From the NCBI GenBank assembly GCA_016842085.1, contig JAEVEX010000069.1, forward strand, positions 50,878 to 114,877: DNA of 64,000 bases. The letters run 5' to 3'. Shown piece after piece: positions 18,175 through 27,070 of the stretch. The DNA is from Candidatus Thermoflexus tengchongensis (lineage in GTDB: Bacteria; Chloroflexota; Anaerolineae; Thermoflexales; Thermoflexaceae). The translations under genes were made by a program, and so were the position numbers. Within the stretch, counting starts at the first letter, position 1. The number at the start of each line of letters is the position of its first letter. The notes under the pieces were generated by a model, which searched no databases, was not told the DNA's origin, and saw only the letters and a list, made by a program, of their open reading frames with translations.

Positions 18175-18757
18175 AGCTCGCCGTCAGCGACGCACTGCGG
18201 AAACCGAGGTCGCGATCTTCCTGCGGCTGGACGGGCATGGGGAGGCCCGGGTGGAGACCGGCATTGGTTTCCTGGATCATTTGCTGCATCACCTGGCTGT
18301 CCATGGGTTGTTCGATCTGGAGGTCCAGGCCCGGGGGGATCTGCATATCGACCCGCATCACACAGTAGAAGATGTCGCCATCGTGCTGGGGCAGGCCCTG
18401 GACGAGGCGCTGGGGGATCGAAAGGGGATCACGCGGATGGGGCATGCATGGGTGCCCATGGATGAGGCGCTGGCCTTCGTGGCCGTGGATCTCTCCGGGC
18501 GGCCCTATGCCGTGCTGGACCTGGCCTTCAGGGGCCCGGCCATCGGCGCCATGCCCACCTCTCTGATCCCCCATTTTCTGGAGACCCTGGCGGTCCACGC
18601 CCGGATGAACCTGCACGCCCGGTTGCTGTATGGACGGGACGATCACCACCGGGCGGAGGCGCTTTTCAAGGCCCTGGGTCGGGCCCTGGATATGGCGGTG
18701 CGCCTGGATCCCCGCCGGCACGACGTCCCTTCTACTAAAGGAACACTGGGTCCATAG
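18161..18757 (+). CDS. hisB: Imidazoleglycerol-phosphate dehydratase
   Basis: Dehydrates imidazoleglycerol phosphate to imidazole-acetol phosphate. The protein is the monofunctional form (198 residues), with the metal-binding repeats [45 protein letters not shown] and [17 protein letters not shown]. It contains the His and Glu ligands of the two manganese sites. No phosphatase domain is present. The start ATG lies inside the end of hisC. The gene is followed by a 550-base non-coding stretch of REP-like repeats, so the his unit probably ends here. Confidence 0.96.
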   Translation: MAPREARRQRRTAETEVAIFLRLDGHGEARVETGIGFLDHLLHHLAVHGLFDLEVQARGDLHIDPHHTVEDVAIVLGQALDEALGDRKGITRMGHAWVPMDEALAFVAVDLSGRPYAVLDLAFRGPAIGAMPTSLIPHFLETLAVHARMNLHARLLYGRDDHHRAEALFKALGRALDMAVRLDPRRHDVPSTKGTLGP

Positions 18758-18865
18758 AGATAGAAGGTGGGGCCGGTTGGCTTCGCTGCCCACTCCACTG
18801 CTCCATCCACCTGGGGATTTCCGTGGGGAGCCGCTGGCAGCCCTCCGGAGCAACCCCAGGAAACC

Positions 18866-19114
18866 GGTAGGAGGGGCTTCAGCCCCGACGGGCTTCAACC
18901 CCGACCTTGCGTCGCCGCTAAAGCGGCTCCTACCGATTACGATTGACAACCCAGGACGACCACCCGGTAGGAGGGCTTCAGCCCCGACGGGCTTCAACCC
19001 CGACCTTGCGTCGCCGCTAAAGCAGCTCCTACCGATTACGATTGACAACCCAGGAAGACCACCCGGTAAGGGACTTTCGCCCCGACGGTTGTCGCCGCTC
19101 AAGCGGCTCCTGCC
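18866..19114. repeat. REP-like palindromic array 1 with a 99-base tandem duplication
   Basis: Composite units begin GGTAGGAG(G)GGCTTCAGCCCC and end GCCGCTAAAGCGGCTCCTACC. The outer arms GTAGGAG and CTCCTAC pair, and each half forms its own inner hairpin, so one unit can fold into a branched structure. Two nearly identical units are 99-100 bases apart and share the spacer ATTACGATTGACAACCCAGG. A third, decayed unit ends at 19114. The array is in the gene-free stretch between hisB and the permease at 19307. Confidence 0.9.
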
Positions 19115-19306
19115 GGCGGCTCCTGCTTCCAGAAGGTCAGCCTTCGCCGACCTCCCGGCCAAAGGGCCAGGGTAGGCGACTTCCATCGGCACCGGAACAG
19201 TCTGACACCCTGACCCGGTCTCTCGGTTAACATAATAAAATGGGAAGGCGTCATCCAGCCTTCCCGGCTGGAACTCAACCCTGTGAGCTCAGAATGGAGG
19301 GTTACA

Positions 19307-20566
19307 TTGCGAGCAGCGTTCTGGGTGGAGAACATCCGTCAGGCCCTGGACACCTTAGCCTCGAACCGGCTGCGGGCTGCCCTGACGCTGCTGGGCATCC
19401 TGATCGGGGTGGCCGCTGTCATCGCCATGGTGGCCATCGGCCGGGGCGTGCAGCATTACATTAACGCGCAGTTCGCGGCCATCGGCACCAACCTCATTTT
19501 TGTGATCCCCCGGGCGGCTGCTGAGGGAAATTCCGCCGGAGCTGCCCTTCAGGATATCTCATCCCTGACCATGCGGGATGTGCGGGCCATCGAACAGGCG
19601 GTGCGCGGGCGAGCGGTCGAAGTGGTTCCGGTCATCCAGCGCTTCGGGCCGGTTGAAAGTGAGGGCCGTGAGGCGGTGACGGTCATCCTGGGCACCACCC
19701 CGGGCTATGCCCCGGCCCGCAACTGGCGCCCCCTTTACGGGAGCTTCCTGGAGGAAAGCCATATTCTGAACCGATCCCGGGTGATCGTGCTGGGCCTGAC
19801 CCCGGCCCGCCGCCTTTTCCCCGATGTGCCGAACCCGATCGGGCGGACCGTCCGCATCAACGGCATCCCCTTCCGGGTGATCGGGGTGATGTCCGATAAG
19901 GGGGGCAGCGCCTTCGGCGATTACAACGATCTCGCTTTCATCCCCCTCCCTGTGGCCCAGGAAATGCTCTATGATGCCCGGGATCCGCGCACCGGTGAGC
20001 CACTGGTCACCGGGATTATGCTCCAGGTGGCGCGGGCGGAATACACGGACGGAGTGGTACGGGCGATCACGGAAACCCTGCGAGAACAACATCGGATCCG
20101 CTTTCAGGACGAGGATGATTTCGCTGTCCTGACCCAGTTCGAGCTGGTCTCGATTTTTGGACAGATCTCCAGCGTGCTGACCATCTTCCTGGGGGCGTTA
20201 GGAGCCATCTCGCTGCTGGTGGGTGGCATCGGGATCATGAACATCATGCTGGTTTCCGTCACGGAGCGGACACGGGAGATCGGCCTGCGAAAAGCCGTGG
20301 GTGCCCGGCGCCGGGACATCATGATTCAGTTCCTCGCCGAAGCCACGGTGATCACCATGCTGGGAGGCGCGCTGGGCACCGCTGCGGGGATGGCTCTCGC
20401 TTCCTTAATTGGCATCCTCAGCCAGGGAGAAGTCCAGGCTGTCATCGGAGTGGACACCGTGCTCCTGGCGGTTGGGGTGAGCGTGGCCGTGGGGCTCTTC
20501 TTCGGTCTCTATCCGGCCTGGCGCGCTGCCCGACTGGATCCCATTGTGGCGTTACGATACGAATAG
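19307..20566 (+). CDS. MacB/FtsX-type ABC transporter permease (copy 1)
   Basis: Membrane subunit of a MacB-like (type VII) ABC system, 419 residues. There is one N-terminal span (LRAALTLLGILIGVAAVIAM), a large extracytoplasmic MacB-PCD domain (about residues 45-265), and three C-terminal FtsX spans with GIGIMNIMLVSVTERTREIGLRKAVGAR and LYPAWRAARLDPIVALRYE. TTG at 19307 has GGAGGG five bases upstream, and its product aligns with the second copy at 51455. The upstream GTG at 19283 is less likely. No ATPase gene adjoins it. Such systems move peptides, lipoproteins or drugs, or act as mechanotransducers; the substrate here is unknown. Confidence 0.92.
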   Translation: MRAAFWVENIRQALDTLASNRLRAALTLLGILIGVAAVIAMVAIGRGVQHYINAQFAAIGTNLIFVIPRAAAEGNSAGAALQDISSLTMRDVRAIEQAVRGRAVEVVPVIQRFGPVESEGREAVTVILGTTPGYAPARNWRPLYGSFLEESHILNRSRVIVLGLTPARRLFPDVPNPIGRTVRINGIPFRVIGVMSDKGGSAFGDYNDLAFIPLPVAQEMLYDARDPRTGEPLVTGIMLQVARAEYTDGVVRAITETLREQHRIRFQDEDDFAVLTQFELVSIFGQISSVLTIFLGALGAISLLVGGIGIMNIMLVSVTERTREIGLRKAVGARRRDIMIQFLAEATVITMLGGALGTAAGMALASLIGILSQGEVQAVIGVDTVLLAVGVSVAVGLFFGLYPAWRAARLDPIVALRYE

Positions 20567-20709
20567 GAAGGGCTTGCGCTCCTGGGCTTCCATGCAGGGG
20601 GCCAGATGGCCTCCACCCTCTTTTCCCCTCTCTCAGGGGCCCTTCAGGCCCCCGAGAGGAGAGAGACAAATACGCGATGAGGGTCAGGCTGGCCTCACAA
20701 GCCTCCAGG

Positions 20710-21309
20710 TTATAACGGGACAGGGCCCTGGGGTCCGCCGTAACGTCTGAAGAAGGCCTCCCGTGAGATCCAGAACTGAACGCGTTCCAGTTGATGGAGA
20801 GGCCGGCTCCGCAAGCTGCCGGGGTTATATGCCTGCATCAATAGCCACACATAGAAGTCATCCATTCGATAACGGAGCCGCCGCCATCCCTTCGCTCCCC
20901 GCTCCAGCAGGATGAGATCAAACCCGAGGGCCTGGATCAGCCCCCGTGCCGGATCCACCATGGAGGTCTCCCCCCGCAGCGCCCGGGCCTGCCGGGCTTC
21001 GGGATGCTGCGCCATCCACTGGGCGACCAGCCGGAGCGAGGCCACCAGACGTCGATAAAAGCGGAGGCCCCAGGCCAGATCCGGCCCCTCCGGGGGCATC
21101 CGCGGAACCCGCTCGTTCCACAGATGCAGTTCCACAATGGGATCCCTCCGTCGGATCCATGTCCCATCGGAGAGCTGGAGATCCCGATCGGAGAAGCCCA
21201 GCGCCACCCGGAGCATGCACTGCGGGTCCCCGGTGAACTCCTGAACCCGATGAACGCTCCGAAGCATGGGATCCAGCTGATGGACAAACGCCTGGATGAT
21301 GGGCCGCAT
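20710..21309 (-). CDS. YkoP-like protein
   Basis: A 199-residue soluble protein resembling the YkoP family, which often accompanies polysaccharide deacetylases and sugar transferases. The recognisable core is LSDGTWIRRRDPIVELHLWNE, followed by helices around WGLRFYRRLVASLRLVAQWM. Biochemical role unknown. ATG at 21309 lies two bases after the stop codon of the SMR-like transporter gene, with GAGGGGG upstream, so the two are translationally coupled. Family assignment is from memory of the motif and is moderate. Confidence 0.7.
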   Translation of the reverse strand: MRPIIQAFVHQLDPMLRSVHRVQEFTGDPQCMLRVALGFSDRDLQLSDGTWIRRRDPIVELHLWNERVPRMPPEGPDLAWGLRFYRRLVASLRLVAQWMAQHPEARQARALRGETSMVDPARGLIQALGFDLILLERGAKGWRRLRYRMDDFYVWLLMQAYNPGSLRSRPLHQLERVQFWISREAFFRRYGGPQGPVPL

Positions 21310-21311
21310 GT

Positions 21312-21665
21312 TCAGCGCCCCCTCGCGATCAGGGCGACGCCCAGCACCACCAGCCCGGTTCCGATCCATTTCCAGATCCCCATCGGCTCATGGAAAATCA
21401 GCCAGGCCGTGAAGAGCTGGATGCTGGCAAACCCCAATCCCAGCGTGAGGCTCACTGCGATATGGACAGGGAGCCAGCGGAGCAGGGCGGTGTAGGTCAG
21501 CACGCTGAGGAACCCGGAGAGGTTGCCCAGGATCTGCCATGCCAGAAAGGCCAGGGCGGTTGCACTCTCCGCGGACCGTTTAAATCCGAAGTTCGCGATC
21601 ACCACCAGGCACTGATAGAGCAGAACCAGCAAAGGAATCCAGATCGGATGTGGAGGGCTCGCCAT
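21312..21665 (-). CDS. Small DMT-superfamily (SMR/EamA-like) membrane protein
   Basis: A 117-residue protein with four hydrophobic spans, the length and pattern of small multidrug resistance or ArnE/ArnF-like DMT proteins. It has a proline-bearing first span, a central FLAWQILGNLSGFLSVLTYTALL, and FHEPMGIWKWIGTGLVVLGVALI at the end, like the C-terminal half of EamA. The canonical Glu14 of SMR drug pumps is not evident, so a lipid or sugar-lipid carrier role is as likely as drug export. ATG at 21665 has GAGGTGG upstream; a TTG at 21695 is the alternative. Coupled to the YkoP-like gene. Confidence 0.75.
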   Translation of the reverse strand: MASPPHPIWIPLLVLLYQCLVVIANFGFKRSAESATALAFLAWQILGNLSGFLSVLTYTALLRWLPVHIAVSLTLGLGFASIQLFTAWLIFHEPMGIWKWIGTGLVVLGVALIARGR

Positions 21666-21762
21666 GGGCCACCTCACCAGAGCAACGGGTTTCAACCGCT
21701 TCCCGGGCGCTTATCGCCCCATCGGAGGCCATGCCTGGGCAGCTGCGGTCGTCGTATTCGTA

Positions 21763-22896
21763 TCATTCCAGGCGATCCGACGGTGGATGGGCTGCCGGTG
21801 CATCTCCGGCAGGGCCGGATAGCCGTCGCTGCCATTCCGCAAGACGCCGCAGGGCTTCCAGCCGCTCCCGATCCCCCAGACGAGCCCGCTCCACCGCCTC
21901 GCGGAGGATGCGGATGGAACGATCATAAAGCGCGCGATCCACCGGGAACGGGTGGCGATCCTTCCCCCCATGGGCGAACGCGAAACGCGCCGGATCCCGG
22001 AAGGAGAGAGGTGTCCCATAGAGCAATTCTGCCAGAAGGGCCAGCGCGCGCACGGTTTTGGCGCCAACCTGGGGAAGTCCCAGAAGCTCCGAGAAGGAGG
22101 AGGGCTGAGCCTCGTAGGTTTTGACGAAGATCGAGGCCAGATGGTCCGGGTGGATGTCCTGAAGCAGGATCTCATGGTGGGGTGGAAGGCGCAATCGCTG
22201 GAGGCGCTTCAGCTCCTGGAGCAGACGCCACGGCTTCTCGCGGGAGAGCTCTGCCACCGCCTGGCGGGCAGCCTCCGCCTCCGCGGCGACCATGTTCAGG
22301 GGTCGGGTCTGTTCATCGCAGCAGACAGCAGTGTGCGGCTCGCAGACGAAATCCGTCAGCGTCTCACTGAACCAGTGATAGCGGCGCGCGTAGCGGTTGT
22401 TCAGATTCATCCCCTGCTGGATGACCGCCCATCGACCCTCGCGATCGAAAACCATCACATGGTGATAAATCTGATAGCCGTCCTGGAGCGCATGGTTATC
22501 CACCTTCGCCGCCATACGGCTGGCATAGACGAGAGCGGCCGGATCTGCCTGGAGGTATCGGGAGGCCGCCTCGATCTCCTCCGGTGTTCGACGGGAGACT
22601 TTCCCTTTCCCTCCAGCCACGAAGAGCCCCAGCTCCCGCCCCACGTCTTTCAGGGCTTCCTTGAGAGCCCCGCAGACCACGGTGGTCACCCCGCTGGAAT
22701 GCCAGTCGTAGCCCAGGATGCATCCAAAAGCCTGGAACCAGTAGGGATCACTCAGACGACGGAGCACCTCCGCCGTCCCGAACTCATCCACCAGGACGGT
22801 CACGATCTCACGGGCCAGGGCCGTCATGCGCACGAACAACCAGCGCGGGGCCCGTCCTGTATGCAAAGGTAGATCCGCAAAACCGGTGCGGGGCAT
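21763..22896 (-). CDS. DUF763 family protein
   Basis: Recognised as the DUF763 family by its start, [20 protein letters not shown], and by [35 protein letters not shown]. The family is found mainly in archaea and thermophilic bacteria and has no established function. Near residue 270 the segment [24 protein letters not shown] looks like a helix-hairpin-helix element, hinting at nucleic acid binding. His, Asp and Cys residues around [24 protein letters not shown] and [10 protein letters not shown] could form an active site. At 377 residues it appears full length. It is the only minus-strand gene before rpsO, with GGAGAG upstream. Confidence 0.9.
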   Translation of the reverse strand: MPRTGFADLPLHTGRAPRWLFVRMTALAREIVTVLVDEFGTAEVLRRLSDPYWFQAFGCILGYDWHSSGVTTVVCGALKEALKDVGRELGLFVAGGKGKVSRRTPEEIEAASRYLQADPAALVYASRMAAKVDNHALQDGYQIYHHVMVFDREGRWAVIQQGMNLNNRYARRYHWFSETLTDFVCEPHTAVCCDEQTRPLNMVAAEAEAARQAVAELSREKPWRLLQELKRLQRLRLPPHHEILLQDIHPDHLASIFVKTYEAQPSSFSELLGLPQVGAKTVRALALLAELLYGTPLSFRDPARFAFAHGGKDRHPFPVDRALYDRSIRILREAVERARLGDRERLEALRRLAEWQRRLSGPAGDAPAAHPPSDRLE

Positions 22897-23088
22897 CCGA
22901 TGGGCTCTCCGATCCAGCGGGTCACGGGAAGACGCCGCGCCTGACCTGTTTTACAAATTCCCACCCCATAAGCCTTCAGGAAGAGGCCCCCATCTCTTCC
23001 TGACGGAATTCTACCGGAACGGATCTCAGGGTGCCAGCGCCAGCGGGGTGGTCCCTCACACGGAGGATCCCGCCGCTGCAAATATGGT

Positions 23089-23117
23089 TTGCGGAACCCA
23101 TCCGGATTTGTTACAAT
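23089..23117 (+). promoter_or_regulatory. Sigma-70-type promoter of rpsO
   Basis: TTGCGG (23089-23094) and TACAAT (23112-23117) are separated by 17 bases, about 50 bases upstream of the rpsO start codon. It probably also drives pnp by readthrough. Confidence 0.7.
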
Positions 23118-23173
23118 ATAAAACCTGGAGTCCGCTGATCGAATCCCGCGATCCTCGCAAGGAGGAAGATGCA

Positions 23174-23443
23174 GTGAGCCTTTCGAAGGAAGAGAAACAG
23201 CAGTTAATCGAGATGTTCCGGCGCCACGAGGCCGATACGGGCTCGCCGGAGGTGCAGATCGCGATTTTAACCGAACGAATCAATCGCCTGACCGAACACC
23301 TGAAGCAGCATAAGCATGATGAGCACTCCCGGGTGGGGCTGCTCAAGCTGGTCGGCAAACGCCGGCGACAGCTGGAATACCTCGCCCGGGTGGATCCCCA
23401 GCGTTACCGCATGGTGCTGGAACGGCTGGGGTTGCGGAAGTGA
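23174..23443 (+). CDS. rpsO: 30S ribosomal protein S15
   Basis: Primary 16S rRNA-binding protein of the small subunit platform, 89 residues, the usual length. Typical motifs are [39 protein letters not shown] and [21 protein letters not shown] at 23174 follows AAGGAGG by 8 bases. The ATG five bases earlier reads into a stop, and the longer open frame to 22826 is spurious. It is followed by pnp, the conserved rpsO-pnp order, separated by 236 bases that hold a strong hairpin. Confidence 0.98.
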   Translation: MSLSKEEKQQLIEMFRRHEADTGSPEVQIAILTERINRLTEHLKQHKHDEHSRVGLLKLVGKRRRQLEYLARVDPQRYRMVLERLGLRK

Positions 23444-23527
23444 GGCCGCCCCACCGGCCCTCAGGGGCAGGGAGGCAGCCCCTGGCGGTCTCCCTACTTT
23501 AGAGATGGTGGGATGGCTTCCGGATGA

Positions 23528-23564
23528 GGGCCGCGTGGGGCGTCGAAAGGGCTCCACGCGGCCC
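23528..23564 (+). promoter_or_regulatory. Strong hairpin in the rpsO-pnp spacer
   Basis: Arms GGGCCGCGTGG (23528-23538) and its complement (23554-23564) pair perfectly over 11 base pairs around a 15-base loop. No T-run follows, so it is not a plain terminator. By position it matches the RNase III-cleaved hairpin that mediates PNPase autoregulation in E. coli. That role is inferred. Confidence 0.6.
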
Positions 23565-23679
23565 CTCCAATCCGGGAGGGTCCTTCCCTGCCCTGGGGCC
23601 CAGAGGGCCATAGGAAGGGGCTACATGGCTTTCCGGATGGGAACCAAAGGGCGCAAGCCCTGATCCTCTGTCAGAGGGA

Positions 23680-25917
23680 GTGAGACGAAACGTGAGGCGA
23701 GAAAAGCATGTGTTCAAAACCGTTGTAGGCGATAAAGAGATTATAATTGAAACCGGCTACTTCGCCTGGCAGGCCAATGGGGCCGTGATCGTCCGGGTCG
23801 GAGACACGATGATCCTGGCCACGGCTACGATGGCGAAGGAGCCGCGGGAGGGCATCGATTTCTTCCCCCTGAGTGTGGATTTCGAGGAGCGGCTCTATGC
23901 TGCCGGTCGGATCCCCGGCAGCTTCCAGCGCCGGGAAGGTAAGCCTTCCGAGAACGCCATCCTCACCGCCCGCCTGGTAGACCGACCCCTTCGCCCCCTG
24001 TTCCCGAAAGATCTCCGCAACGACGTCCAGATCATCCTGACCAGCCTCTCCGCCGATCCGGAATATCACCTGGATATCCCCTCCATCATCGCGGCCTCCG
24101 CGGCCCTGACCATCTCGGATATCCCATGGTCCGGGCCCATCGGCGCGGTCCGGGTGGGCTATATCGATGGGCAGTTCGTGATCAACCCGACGGTCAGCCA
24201 GATGGAACACAGCCGGCTGGACCTGCGCCTCGCGGGGACGGCGGATGCGGTGATCATGGTGGAGGCGGGGGCGAACGAGATCCCGGAGGATCTGATGGTG
24301 GAGGCGATCCGGCTGGGCCATGAGGCCATGCAGCCGCTGATCGCCCTCCAGGAGGAGATGCGAACGGCGATCGGCAAGCCCAAGGCCTCCTACCGCTCCT
24401 TCACCATCTCGGAAGAGGTTCGCCAGGCGGTCCGCGCCCGCCTTGATCGTCAGATCGCCGAGATCCTGGACACATATTTTGATAAAGACCGTCGGAACGA
24501 GGCGCTGGATGAGCTGGAGGAGGAAATCCTTCAGGCCCTCTCGGAGTATGAGCAGTCTCAGGTAAAGGAAAGCTTCCACGAAGCGCTGCGGGAGGAGGTC
24601 CGCCGCCGGATCCTGGAGGAGGGCCGCCGGCCGGACGGGCGGGGGCCGAAGGACATCCGGCCGATCTGGTGCGAGGTCGATGTGGCACCCCGCGCCCATG
24701 GCTCCGCCATCTTCACCCGTGGCGATACCCAGGTCCTCTCCGTGGCGACCCTGGCCACGCTGGCGGAGCAACAGGAGCTGGATACCCTCGCCCCGGAGGA
24801 GACCAAGCGCTATATCCATCATTACAACTTCCCGCCGTTCTCCACCGGCGAGGTTCGGGTGCTCCGGGGCGCCTCCCGGCGGGAGATCGGCCATGGAGCC
24901 CTGGCCGAACGGGCGCTGCTCCCGGTGATCCCGCCGGAGGAGGAATTCCCCTACACCATCCGGGTGGTGAGCGAAGTCCTCTCCTCCAACGGCTCCACCT
25001 CCATGGCCAGCGTGTGCGGCTCCACCCTGGCCCTGATGGACGCCGGCGTGCCGATCCGCAAGCCGGTATCCGGCGTGGCGATGGGCCTGGTGACGGCCGA
25101 TGAGACCTGGCAGAAATACGTGATCCTCACCGATATCCAGGGGATGGAAGATCACCTGGGCGATATGGACTTCAAGGTCGCTGGCACCGCGGACGGGATC
25201 ACCGCCCTGCAGATGGATGTGAAGATCCGGGGGCTGCCTTACCACGTGCTGGCCGAGGCGCTGCACCAGGCCCGTGAGGCTCGCCTCTATATCCTGGAGA
25301 AGATGCTGGAGGTCCTGCCCGCGCCGCGGCCTGAACTCAAACCGCATGCCCCACGGATCTTCACCGTCCACATCCCGGTGGAGAAAATCGGCGCCCTGAT
25401 CGGCCCTGGCGGCAAGACCATCCGCAAGATCCAGGAGGAGACGAACACCCAGATCGATATCGAGGAGGACGGGACCGTTCATATCGCTGCCACCAGCCTG
25501 GCGGACGCCGAAAGCGCCCGTCTCAAGATCGAGGCCTACGCGGAGGAGCCCCAGGTGGGCAAGATCTACCTGGGGAAGGTCATCCGGATCACCGACTTCG
25601 GGGCTTTCGTGGAAATCCTGCCCGGCGAAGTGGGAATGGTGCACATCTCCCAGATCGCCGATCAGAAGGTGAACCGCATTGAGGACGTGGTGCGGGTGGG
25701 AGATCAGATCCTGGTGATGGTCACCCACATCGACGAGGATGGAAAAATCCGCCTCTCCCGCCAGGCAGTCCTGGAGGGGCTCTCGGTGGAGGAGGCCCAG
25801 CAGCGGGATCGCCTGCTTTCCAGCAGGGCGGCCCCCAAGGGGAAGGGCAAGCCGGACGAGGAACGCCCCCTGGCCGGCCGGGTGAAAATCGTGAAGCGGA
25901 TATCCGGCGGCCGTTAA
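23680..25917 (+). CDS. pnp: Polyribonucleotide nucleotidyltransferase (PNPase)
   Basis: 3'-5' phosphorolytic exoribonuclease and RNA tailing enzyme of the degradosome (745 residues). It contains two RNase PH domains (first with DRPLRPLFPKDLRNDVQI, second with DIRPIWCEVDVAPRAHGSAIF and the ITDIQGMEDHLGDMDFKVAG-type active site). A KH domain follows near residue 567 (IGALIGPGGKTIRKIQEET), then an S1 domain from about residue 626 (GKIYLGKVIRITDFGAFVEI). The start could be GTG 23680, 23692 or 23710. The GAGGGAG box best fits 23692, but 23680 keeps the whole open frame. A perfect terminator follows the gene. Confidence 0.97.
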   Translation: MRRNVRREKHVFKTVVGDKEIIIETGYFAWQANGAVIVRVGDTMILATATMAKEPREGIDFFPLSVDFEERLYAAGRIPGSFQRREGKPSENAILTARLVDRPLRPLFPKDLRNDVQIILTSLSADPEYHLDIPSIIAASAALTISDIPWSGPIGAVRVGYIDGQFVINPTVSQMEHSRLDLRLAGTADAVIMVEAGANEIPEDLMVEAIRLGHEAMQPLIALQEEMRTAIGKPKASYRSFTISEEVRQAVRARLDRQIAEILDTYFDKDRRNEALDELEEEILQALSEYEQSQVKESFHEALREEVRRRILEEGRRPDGRGPKDIRPIWCEVDVAPRAHGSAIFTRGDTQVLSVATLATLAEQQELDTLAPEETKRYIHHYNFPPFSTGEVRVLRGASRREIGHGALAERALLPVIPPEEEFPYTIRVVSEVLSSNGSTSMASVCGSTLALMDAGVPIRKPVSGVAMGLVTADETWQKYVILTDIQGMEDHLGDMDFKVAGTADGITALQMDVKIRGLPYHVLAEALHQAREARLYILEKMLEVLPAPRPELKPHAPRIFTVHIPVEKIGALIGPGGKTIRKIQEETNTQIDIEEDGTVHIAATSLADAESARLKIEAYAEEPQVGKIYLGKVIRITDFGAFVEILPGEVGMVHISQIADQKVNRIEDVVRVGDQILVMVTHIDEDGKIRLSRQAVLEGLSVEEAQQRDRLLSSRAAPKGKGKPDEERPLAGRVKIVKRISGGR

Positions 25918-25954
25918 CCGGGAGCTGGGCAGTGGCCTTCCGCCTGAGGGCTTT

Positions 25955-25989
25955 CAGGGCCGGGGCGATCGCCCCGGCCCTGATCTTTT
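25955..25989 (+). terminator. Intrinsic terminator of pnp
   Basis: A perfect 28-base palindrome (25955-25982) has 12-base arms CAGGGCCGGGGC, loop GATC, and a tail ATCTTTT. The T-run reaches the stop codon of the convergent gene ending at 25988, so the two 3' ends are packed together. Confidence 0.9.
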
Positions 25990-26878
25990 ACATCGGGCGC
26001 ACCTCGGTTTGAGCCCACTCCTCAAACAATGTCACCAGGGCCGAGTGATCCAGTTCCCCCTGCCCCCGCGTGACCAGTGCCCCGAACCATTCATGGATCA
26101 GGGCCGTGAGGGGGAGGCTCGCCCCGACTGCACGGCCCAGCCCCAGGGCGATCCGGAGATCCTTGTGGTGCAGGCGAACCCGGAATCCCGGGCGGAAGTT
26201 CCGCTCCAGGATCCGCTGGCCGTGAACCTCCAGGACGCGGCTGCTGGCGAAGCCCCCGAGAAGCGCCTGACGCACCTTCGCCGGATCCATGCCTGCTTTG
26301 GCCGCCAGGGCCAGTGCCTCGCTGACGGCAGCGATGGTGAGAGCCACCACGACCTGGTTGGCCGCCTTGGTGACCTGACCTGCCCCCGGGCCGCCCATAT
26401 AGACGATATTCCGGCCCATCGCCTGGAGGATCGGGAGACAACGCTCAAAGGCCGATGCGTCCCCCCCGACCATAATGGAAAGCGTCCCCTGGATCGCACC
26501 GATCTCCCCGCCCGAGACCGGAGCGTCCAGCATGGTGATCCCCCGCTCCGCCGCCTGGGCCGCGAGGCGCCGCGCGGCGATCGGATCGATGGTGCTCATG
26601 TCGATCACGATCAGCCCGGGCCGTCCGCCCTCGAAGACCCCGTTGGGCCCGGCCAGCACCTGCTCCACATCCGGGGTATCGGGGAGCATCGTGATCACCA
26701 CATCGCTGCGTTGCGCGACCTCTTTGGGGGAGCCCGCCGCCTCTGCCCCTTCCGCGGCCAGCTCTTCCACAGGCGCGCGACTGCGGTTGTAAACCACCAG
26801 CGGATACCCCGCCTTCATCAGGTTGCGGGCCATGGGCTTCCCCATCACGCCCAGGCCGATGAAACCGATGCGCTCCAT
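25988..26878 (-). CDS. 2-hydroxy-3-oxopropionate reductase / 3-hydroxyisobutyrate dehydrogenase family
   Basis: NAD(P)-dependent beta-hydroxyacid dehydrogenase (296 residues). The N-terminal Rossmann motif GFIGLGVMGKPMARNL leads into NRS at the dinucleotide site. The substrate motif is DAPVSGGEIGAIQGTLSIMVGG, and the catalytic Lys lies in GAGQVTKAANQVVV. Tartronate semialdehyde reductase (GarR/GlxR) is the closest functional label, but 3-hydroxyisobutyrate and 4-hydroxybutyrate dehydrogenases share these motifs. ATG 26878 follows GGGAGG by 5 bases; the longer open frame is not coding. It lies beside the sugar-acid cluster, separated only by an oppositely oriented nucleotidyltransferase gene, and may belong to the same metabolism. 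Confidence 0.9.
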   Translation of the reverse strand: MERIGFIGLGVMGKPMARNLMKAGYPLVVYNRSRAPVEELAAEGAEAAGSPKEVAQRSDVVITMLPDTPDVEQVLAGPNGVFEGGRPGLIVIDMSTIDPIAARRLAAQAAERGITMLDAPVSGGEIGAIQGTLSIMVGGDASAFERCLPILQAMGRNIVYMGGPGAGQVTKAANQVVVALTIAAVSEALALAAKAGMDPAKVRQALLGGFASSRVLEVHGQRILERNFRPGFRVRLHHKDLRIALGLGRAVGASLPLTALIHEWFGALVTRGQGELDHSALVTLFEEWAQTEVRPM

Positions 26879-26957
26879 GCCAGCCTCCCATACGACGAGA
26901 TCCAGCAGGCCCCGGATCCGCCCGGGGCCCTTTGAACCGATCAGGTTGGCGTGGGAC

Positions 26958-26985
26958 GTAGGGCAACTGCAAGCAGTTGCCCTAC
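26958..26985. repeat. 28-base perfect palindrome, copy 1
   Basis: Arms GTAGGGCAACTGC and its complement flank a two-base AA centre. An identical copy lies at 29332-29359. This copy is 80 bases upstream of the dehydrogenase gene that starts at 26878. Confidence 0.9.
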
Positions 26986-27070
26986 GCCGCGCCGAGCCCC
27001 CGCGAGGGGGCCTGCACGATGCAGGCGAACAGCAGGCAAGCCCTCCAGGATGCAGCGGAGGTGATTCGCT

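Noticed and set aside
22826..23173. N-terminal extension of rpsO
   Set aside because: Covers the promoter at 23089-23117 and has no similarity to S15, which starts at GTG 23174.
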